From the NCBI RefSeq assembly GCF_932276165.1, contig NC_064008.1:3291001-3355000 (forward strand): DNA of 64,000 nt, written 5' to 3'. The stretch comes from Plutella xylostella (taxonomy: Eukaryota > Arthropoda > Insecta > Lepidoptera > Plutellidae). Shown here in pieces: positions 55,670 to 64,000 of this stretch. Below the pieces are notes generated by a model, which was given only the letters and a program-made list of their open reading frames with translations, did no database searches and was not told where the DNA came from. The translations under genes and the position numbers were made by a program. Every line of letters starts with the position of its first letter. Positions within the stretch are counted from its first letter, which is position 1.

Positions 55670-58330
55670 TCCTAAGATAATAGGCACCATCAATTAAATA
55701 GTAACGCAATGTCAGGAACGTAACGTAATGTAGAGTATTAAAACGGTGTTACATAACATCATACATACATATATAGGTACATGTTGGAGCTACGCAACCA
55801 CACACATAGATACACAAAAACATAGACGAGTTAACCCTATAACACCCTTCTTTTGGCGTCGGGGTTCAATAGTAAATTTTCGTAGCCAAACCTAGCGATA
55901 TATAGAATCTTTGAACTTTATTCCTCGTCGTAAAAATAAAGGCATATCGATGCTGTGGAGTTGGGACTACTTGGGACATGGATCGCTTCGATCGAGGTCG
56001 CGGGAATGATAATCATACATAAGTGTAAAATTGACTTATACCTCTCATGTAGGTACAGAGATTTCGAAATAGAAATTATTATAATAGTTACTTGAACTTC
56101 ATAACCTAGCCTATGTTACATTGAAGTAAATAATTGAAGAACTAAGCGAAGCTGCTACGCTTTTTCGTAGCATATCGTAGTAACTAGCTACGGAGTGGCT
56201 ACGGCGTAGCATCGTAGCACAAAGCAAAAAAAATAGCTTTATGACTTTTTTTAATACCAAAAGATAAATTATTGTTAATATTATATGAATATGTCGGAAA
56301 TACACATAAAATATTCCTGAATGCATTGTGGGAGGAAGACTTATAGACCTACATACTTCGTTTTCCCCATAGAGTAATGTGCGAAAGGCGAAGGGGAGAT
56401 AGGAGAGACATGGCCGCTCATTTCTTATCTTAATTATGGACCGGTTGCATTGAACATAAAGTAGCGCGGACATTTTTTCTTTATCCCCAATTTATCGACC
56501 GTACTTTTCGGGTGGCCTGATAAGAAGTTTTTATATAAGAAGTGGTCGATATTACTATTTGTATCATAACAAATACACAGCCTTTAAATAGTCCACTGTT
56601 AGATTATGTACTACTGTAAAGCTATAGTACCTACCTATATAATTATTACCAAAATCTCCATACTTGGCAGGCGGATGGAAGATACTCAATACTCAATCTT
56701 TTATTGCATCCATAAGTAAGTTTTACATATGTTCAATATATTAAATATATAAATTCAAGATATCACACACATTTAACACTTCCAATCGAGTATATCAGTC
56801 TTAGCAGTAAAGTGCATTCATCGTGTTTTAAAAGTAGAAGTTATAATATTTATGTATTTTTTCAGACATATGGTATCGTTTGGCTTTAAATTTGTGCAGT
56901 TTTTAGTTTTAAAGTGCAATTAATACAATGTATAATAAATACCTTATACCTTACGAACTTAAAAAGTTCGGTAAAATTTACATGTCTAAAATGTTTACTG
57001 TAACAACACTTCTAGTAATCCACTTCCATTTCTCTTTAAAAAATAAAACGTTAAACTCACTTACAAGTTCACTCCCCCCGGTGACCGTGCAACGTCGCAA
57101 ACTTTATAACACCCTGTATATTCTCAGGGGTCGCACGATAACTAATTTACCTGCACGCTCTCGAGATTGTACAAATAGTTGGACGACTCTTGAAGTACGA
57201 GTATGTTGCCGACTATTTTATTGTCCAACTTTTAATTTTTTTGTATTTATTTTTTTGTGTAAAAATGAAATATCTACAGAGTGGATTTTGTGTGTAAAGA
57301 TATTGTAAATTTATAGAGCTTGGAGATAATTGCTATTAGTACTTACAGTTTCATAATTATCATCATCATCATGAGCAAACTATAACTGGTGTTAATTATA
57401 TTATGACACGTCGCAGCCCGTATAGTCAGCGACTGGTGCTTTTCTGACAGACCAATCGTATCACCACGGTGACAAATCCTGGTTTTAGTCCCAGACTTCC
57501 TAAGAAGAACCAAAAACAAATCTTACCGACGTCGCTGTCTAGACGAGTAGGCCACAGAATTTTGCAGCAGCTCGGTAGTGTCGATTTAAATAAGAGATTT
57601 AATTTAAGTTTCAGTAGTTACAGTGACAATTGAATTATTTTGTCAATAAACGTCGCGTAGAACTGAAGCGAACGGAACGGAAATGAGGAATTCTAGGGGC
57701 GAGTGCAGCCGCGGCAGTGAGCTAGCTTTACACAAATAACATTACGTAGACGCTGCAGCACATGCTGAGCTGGTGCCTTTTGGATGCTCTGAACTGTAAA
57801 CTGATGTGTTATTGTTTGTTTATTTTTCAAATGAATGTTTCTTTATCTTTTATGTTTATCTTTACTAAACTATAGTTACATACTACATTACACTATAGTG
57901 TACAATAAAATCATAAATGTGAATCGCTGTAAATGTAGCTGAGGAATTATAAAAAATTATAACAACGGCCATTTTGGCATGTCCCTCAACTTCTTTATTT
58001 ATTTGCAGGGATTTCTTTCCTTATATTGGTAAAAAATGCCTTTTAACTGAAAATATAACTTATTGACTATATTTAAAACTAAAATGTAATTAAATCCTGC
58101 TTAAACTGAATTTTACAAAAATATTTTAACAAGTCGTGACCCACGATTTTGCCCTGTCCCCAGCATAAAATGCAACTTTAAGCTCAATTTATTCAAAATT
58201 TTACTAAGTAGCCGAACTCTTGGAGTGGTTTTTACGGAAGATCTACTAAATAATTATCGTTTGACATAATTAAAAGTGCGAATAATAGCCGTTTTATATT
58301 TTTAAATCGAAAACAATTGCGGCCCTGATT
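55670..58330. other. Intergenic DNA with repeat scraps
   Basis: The stretch 56150-56230 ('ctacgctttttcgtagcata', 'gctacggcgtagcatcgtag') is similar in wording to the MITE at 5852-6320. A LINE-tail-like 'gatactcaatactcaatctt' occurs near 56682. A lone 'caccctgtat' tip is at 57110. No coding gene is supported. Confidence 0.4.
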
Positions 58331-58339
58331 TTGATACTT

Positions 58340-59360
58340 CCGGAAATGTCGGTTTTGTTACCGCACTTTTTCCAAAAGAAAATTTACCAAATGCTTATTT
58401 TTCGCTTTTAAAATATGGCAATACTAAGATATTAGAGATTGCCGGCTTAAAAAAATGAAAAAGGCCTCCGTGGGTTGCTCAGTGAGACTGTCTTTATTCC
58501 CGGTCGAACTGTGACCAAATTTGTCGTCAGGTTTGTTACTACCGTAATCAATTATTTATTAACACATTTCTTTCGATAAATTAATATAAAAAGGCATGGT
58601 TAATGCTAAACCAATTGTGGTATTTGGTTTATCATTTCTAGTAACTGAACGGCTAATATATTTTTTCTAAGGTTAGGTAGGCGTGTTTTGTTACTTCGGT
58701 TTTGTTACTGAGGGTACGGTAACATATAGATGGAACCAAAAAGTAACAAAATCGACAGGTTTACATGGCGACTTTAATAACGGAAGTCGGATTGCTATGA
58801 CTGTTTATTTATTGTTTTTTTTGTTATAAATGTGTTTTTTCGAGCGATATAACCCAATTTAGAGTTAAACCTATTGTGAAGATGTTTGAAGTGAATTTCA
58901 TGTAAAATTGGGCCCATTTTTTAGATTCATCATGTTCAAATTTTGTGCTGGTGCCATGTAAACCAAGCCCAACAATTTTGTTACCATCCGTTTTGTAGCT
59001 GTCCCTGCATTTTGTTCGAAGATTTTGTACTATTTTGTTTAAAACTCTTTACTTTTATAATTTATTTGGTTCTAATTATTTAATATTATTTATTCCCCAA
59101 CCTATGTAAAAGTTATTAATGTGTTGTTGTTTAAATTACGCCTCAGGCATTAAAAATAATACTTGATTCGTTGACTGTGGTAACAAAACTGAGACATTAT
59201 TGAATTTTTAACTGATTTCTAAAGAATATACGACTTTTTTCCCTTGATAATGTCATTTAAGAATACTGTGGCTTTCCTTTAAATACGTTATATTGAAAGA
59301 ATACCTAAAGTTTAATAAATTATTTAAGCCCCAAGAATGGTAACAAAACAGAAATTAATT
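58340..59360. repeat. Region with recurring GTTTTGTTAC motif
   Basis: Variants of the 10-mer appear at least seven times in ~1 kb on both strands: near 58352, 58530, 58686, 58699, 58748 (reverse), 58973, 59181 (reverse) and 59341 (reverse). The flanking words differ, so it is not a simple tandem array. No ORF is found. Confidence 0.4.
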
Positions 59361-59539
59361 CATACTAACCGTCACATTTTTTCATTTTATTAAATAAGTA
59401 CTAATAATACCGTAATTACACAATAGATTTTAATAACTATAGATTATAGCGGTGTTATTTCATTTACTCAAAATATATTACAACACCTAAAAATAAAAAC
59501 ATAACATTTTCATCCGTTGTTATAAATTTTTATAATTCC

Positions 59540-59670
59540 TCAGCTGAGCCATGACAGTGTAGCGGATTTGTCCTCTCATTCGAGAGGCCGTGGGTTCAAC
59601 TTCTGGCATATAATTAGATATACCGCGTGCTTTTACTAAACCATCTAGATTAAGAAATGTGCAGATATTC
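59540..59670 (+). repeat. tRNA-derived SINE fragment
   Basis: 'cagtgtagcggatttgtcct' then 'cattcgagaggccgtgggtt' leads to a B-box-like GGTTCAACTTC near 59593. It is similar to the SINE at 20345-20545 but more decayed. A (TTGTA)n tail-like run follows at 59679-59700. Confidence 0.5.
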
Positions 59671-59700
59671 TCCAGATTGTATTGTATTGTATTGTATTTA

Positions 59701-60815
59701 TTATTCATAATATTCATTATATGTCAAGGAAAAAATAATAATAATATAAAAATAAAGTCATACCTAAACTAAAATGAAATACTAATATAACATTAAAATG
59801 TACTTAGTAGTACAAAATTTAAACAATGGTAAATTAGACAAAAAATGATAATCATAAAAATAATAAAATGTCAAGAATAAAAAAAATAAATTATAAGAAT
59901 ATGCAATGTCAGTAGTTAGAAGTCGAGAAAATAATTAATTTGATATAAATATTTGAAAATAAACAATTAATTGTTTTTGCCATATTTAATTAAAATGGGC
60001 TTAGCCATCCAAGAGTAATGTGACTTTTAGTGTTGAATCTCAGGGTTTTTAACGTTGTTAAGATACCACACTGTCCCGCGCCTCCATTCTGTTCAGGCCG
60101 ACCGAGTTATACTGAACAGGCTGAAATTGTACTGAAAATATTCCTGGTTCCGAAGGTCGAAGCTACGAATATAATTTGCGAAATGTTGGAACAATTTTAG
60201 ACTTGCAACTATATTTCAGTAGGTTGTTGTTGCTTGAAATTTCAAGAATTCGTAATAACTTAACTTTTTGGGCTTTCCCGCGTTATATAGATAGTAATGT
60301 GATTTTAATGGAAAGCTAAAGATCGCATCCAGTGGCGTGCTTTGGGAGAGGCCTACGTCCAGCAGTGGACTGCTATAGGCTGATGATGAATGTAATTTTA
60401 AGATTATAGGTACATCATACTTCAAATTGAGAATAGATATCATTGGTGAATTGCCCATTTCCCCCCAAATCCCATTGAAATAGGGGCCATCCAACAAACA
60501 TTTATGTAAATTGCATTTAGTCGTTTCAAAGAACTTGTCTAATTCAAATTCCTGTGTAAAGCCGTTGAAACAACATCATTGAAGGCAGACCACAACGAGT
60601 CTAGAATCTAGACGCAGTCAACAGCCAGTTCGTTACGAGCGAGGCGCCCTATTCTATCACTCTGAGCCTATACTCAATTATCCACCGAGTTAGTTTAAAT
60701 CTTTTGATACGAGCACACAAGCTGCAAAATAGAACAGAAAGAGCCCCCCCTTATCCGAACGGAGAGTAATTTGTAAAAATTGACGTTTATCAGAAAATTT
60801 TATATTTGTACGATG
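59701..60815. other. Intergenic DNA with an RTE tail
   Basis: 'gagaggcctacgtccagcag' then 'tggactgctataggctgatg' (60348-60387) is the standard lepidopteran RTE tail. The rest has no recognised feature. Confidence 0.45.
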
Positions 60816-60862
60816 AATAAAAAATTTTGACTTTGACTTTGACTTTGACTTTGACTTTGAAC
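60815..60862 (+). repeat. LINE 3' tail with (TTTGAC)n
   Basis: 'gatgaataaaaaattttgac' is followed by several TTTGAC units, a common 3' terminus of lepidopteran non-LTR elements. No ORF is retained upstream. Confidence 0.55.
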
Positions 60863-63400
60863 TGTTGTTTTTATTCCTCCGTATATATTATTTGTTAGAA
60901 TTTCAGATCAAAATCAAATTTAGTAGTTTTGAAAATTTACATGATGTTTCTAATTTCTTGAATACATCCACTTTCTATACCCCCAGTATTACAACTAAAC
61001 GTATTCGAACTAGATTTTAGTAACTATACTCATTAACCACCAAACGAGATTACCAAGTTAACCTTTTGCGTCCCGTAGTCGCGATATCACGACGAAAAAC
61101 AATAGATTTGTATTGTATCTAATTTCACGGTATTCAACCGGTTAATAACGACTTTGAACCACAGAATAGGGGGACACATGAAGGCGTAGGCATGTCGATT
61201 CAATTTTACCAAGACCCGTTTTAGATTACTGCGGGATTAAGTTGTCTAGAGTAAGATTGCCTGCGGACGTGTCTCGGGATTACATTCTGTTTAGTTCTAG
61301 AACCTTCTGTGAACAGCTGAGGTGTCGTGATTGAAGAGGTCAAGTCTGTAGCCACCCTGAGGTGGGAATATGTATAGGGTTTTGTTGTGAAGAGAGGGAA
61401 AATATCGGTGGTTTGGAGGTATGCGACGACGGTTGTAACATTTATAATTAATTTGACTCTACTATAATATAGGCAATGATTAAAGGATACTAAAACTCTC
61501 TTATCACCCGGATAATAATTTGAAGTTTCGTTAAATAATACCAGTATAGTGCCACAAACTTATCTGTTCTGGTGAGAGCGAACTACCTAAATTGATCCGT
61601 TTCTCATTAGGTACTTACTGATGAATTGTATATTGTTAAAGATTAGATGGGTTTATTAACACCGCAAGAGCGAATTAACCGAGAAAACATAAAAAAAATA
61701 TTTTTTGACATTTATGTGAACTCTCACCGGAACAGATAAGTTTGTGGCACTGTACATGCCTGTTCATAGTTTTTGCAACACTTTTTGCCTCTAATGATAT
61801 TCAGATAATTATATAGGTTCTATTACTACTGGCGTATGTACCAGGGATGTATGAGGCGGTGTGTGTAGTAACCACTCCCCTCCGGTGCGGCGCATAACTA
61901 AAATTAGTTCAGACAAACTTTCGTACAGTCGGCCCCATTAGGCTTTAGAATATAATAGAATACTCTTTATTTTGCCATTAAAGAAAACATTACAATTTCA
62001 CAAGTTATATTATAAAATAGTACAAAAAAGGTCTTATTGCTTAAAGCAATCTCTACCAGACAACCTTTAGGTAAGAATACAGATGAAGAAATATGTAAAG
62101 AGTAGTAACTAATGTCGTAATGGATATTTTGTAGCTCTTAAATAGTGAGATGTGGAGAGATAGACATCTCGTGACTCTTTGCGATATGATGTGACAATAA
62201 GATATTCCTATTGTATGATACCCAATATTTATCGGAGGAAAAACCGTGGTCCTTATACATCTGTTTTACATTGATAAGTGGCCTAAACTCTTAGATAGGT
62301 GGAATTGATTTGTTTAGATACTATTATGGTAAAATACTTGTAGGTACCTATGAATAGAAATAAAGGTTCATTAAATACAAATTTACGTTATGGTAAATTT
62401 CTGCTTGGAGCGTACATTCGGCCCGGCTATGTTTGTCTGAAACACAAATATTGGAGAAGCTCAGTGAACTGAACATTAACTGCATTGCTAATTTGTGTCT
62501 TGTTCCGCCATACCACTATTTTATTCATCATCATCATCATCATCAACCAACTCACTCCACTACAGACCTTAAGTGTCTCCCAAAAAATGCCACATCAATC
62601 TATCCTCACTATTCCTCTATCTCCGGCAGCTAAAATTATATTCATGTTTAGCAAACACACCATAAAACGACTAGGAAATCTTACTACCTATCCTAGCGTC
62701 CTAGTCCTATGACGGTTGATTAACAGATGCTTATACCTGATGATGATGCTTACCTGATAAATAAAGTTCGTCTTCCCTGGAAATCGAAGAAATGTCAAAG
62801 AAAATTTATGCATTTGACAGCTGTCGTAGCTCATGCTATATTTTACAAAGTATAGGTCCTGTTCCTTGTGAGATCAAACGGTATGGTTGACCCTATTATG
62901 TCGAACTAATAGGTAGCGATAGGAACGGTCTTAAAGCTCCATTGAGGGAATTGTGGCCCTTTGACACAGCTCAATAGCAACCAAATATAGCCAACCACAG
63001 GACACGGGGGGAAGGAAGATGTGACAGATTATGAAGCAAGTTTCCATTAATCTCATTTTTCGCTCTATCCATTATCGTTTTCTGTCTTTATAGTTTGACA
63101 GCTCTATAATTAGAATTTGTGCCTTCAGAATCGATATAATTAACCTAACTAACCTTACCCAGTTATTGAAATATAAATTATCCATCCTGACGTCCCTCAG
63201 CAGGGACAAAGGGCCTAGAGACGATTTCACCATCTGACTCGATCTTGGGCAGCAGCTGCGAGTTATTGTAACAGCATCTAAATTAATAATTCAAGAGGGG
63301 CACAAAATTTGATAGCTTCACAGCAAATATTAGTAGATACTGCAGAATTTCATACTTACATCATGAGAAATATTTTTAAAAAAGTAATCTAAAGTCTGTT
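60863..63400. other. Intergenic DNA with LINE scraps
   Basis: 61947-62020 looks like a reversed LINE 3' end ('aatagaatactctttatttt'). 63190-63260 resembles an RTE-derived repeat ('gatcttgggcagcagctgcg'). An ATC run lies at 62526-62543. No gene is recognised. Confidence 0.4.
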
Positions 63401-63412
63401 TTTAGGGTTCCG

Positions 63413-63970
63413 TAGCCAAAATGGCAAAAACGGAACCCTTATAGTTTCGTCATGTCCGTCTGTCCGTCTGTCCGTCTGTCCGTCTGTCACAGCCGATTTA
63501 CTCGGAAACTATAAGTACTACAGTGATGAAATTTGATGGGAATATGTGTTGTATGAACCGCTACAAAAATATGACACTAAATAGTAAAAAAAAGAATTGG
63601 GGGTGGGGCCCCCCATACATGTAACTGAGGGATGAAATTTTTTTTTTCGATGTACATACCCGTGTGGGGTATCAATGGAAAGGTCTTTTAAAATGATATA
63701 AAGTTTTTTAAAAAACATTTTTCTTAAAGTGAACGGTTTTTGAGATATCAGCTCTCAAAGTCGTAAAAAGTATGTCCCCCCCCCTCTATTTTTATAACTA
63801 CGGGGTATAAAATTCTAAAAAAAATAGAGGTGATGCATGCTAATTAACTCTTTCAACGATTTTTGGTTTGATCAAAGTATCTCTTATAGTTTTTGAGATA
63901 GGTTGATTTAACTGTAATTTTGCTGCTACGGAACCCTTTGTGCGCGAGCCCGACTCGCACTTGGCCGGTT
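63413..63970 (+). repeat. Widespread lepidopteran interspersed repeat
   Basis: It starts 'gggttccgtagccaaaatgg' and ends 'gagcccgactcgcacttggc' then 'cggttttttt', phrases seen very often in moth and butterfly genomes. Near the left end an 8-bp GTCCGTCT unit is repeated (63453-63487). It is non-coding; the small minus-strand frame inside it is not a gene. Confidence 0.75.
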
Positions 63971-64000
63971 TTTTTTATATCAGATATAGTTAATAAATTG

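Noticed and set aside
57417..57520. tRNA-like SINE
   Set aside because: Only a weak B-box resemblance was found and no recognisable body.

Overview
The window is nuclear DNA of a lepidopteran insect. The evidence is a host gene with GT-AG introns, AT-rich intergenic DNA, and many repeats typical of moths and butterflies: tRNA-derived SINEs, RTE-type LINE tails, TTA-target MITEs, TA-target foldback elements and the 'cccgactcgcacttggccgg' repeat. Only one host gene can be modelled with confidence. The rest is mostly nested mobile DNA.

Layout. 1-8692: the 3' part of a plus-strand gene for a proline-rich, acidic, probably nuclear protein. Thirteen exons join in frame into 504 codons, with microexons of 21, 27 and 33 nt and three related exons carrying a DVDHR motif. 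Several MITEs sit in its introns. 8693-11840: the 3' UTR, then stacked DNA transposons. 11867-19064: a 7.2-kb foldback element with a 9-bp target duplication. Its arms are tandem arrays of an exact 333-bp unit meeting at a short-loop palindrome. It resembles the FB (Mutator-like) type of element. 19073-33000: AT-rich DNA with MITEs, SINEs, an RTE endonuclease fragment (25574-26113) and a fragment of a metazoan retroelement-type ORF (30969-31461). 33043-39177: a 1.75-kb foldback transposon with TA target and ~810-bp arms, into which a young but broken Copia element (33611-37991) inserted. 39212-39413: a GT microsatellite. 39555-44078: a minus-strand LINE with ORF1 (baculovirus FP-like C-terminus) and an endonuclease/reverse transcriptase ORF2 split by one frame change. 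44280-54215: a candidate 9.9-kb non-coding LTR retrotransposon with identical 79-bp LTRs, a tRNA-Arg-type primer site, a polypurine tract and a 4-bp target duplication. It encloses a terminal-inverted-repeat insertion (45347-49895) with GC-rich exon-like pieces. 54216-64000: AT-rich DNA with more MITEs, SINE/LINE tails and the common lepidopteran repeat at 63413-63970.

The host gene is intact within the window. Every mobile coding region seen is damaged or partial: Copia has an integrase deletion, an inverted insert and an RT frameshift; the LINE has one frame break; the RTE has lost both ends. The notable features are structural: two very large foldbacks, a large non-coding LTR element with very short LTRs, and a self-derived inverted duplication inside Copia. 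Intervals and repeat spacings were counted by hand from the numbered sequence. No database search was possible, so family names rest on motifs and remembered family features.
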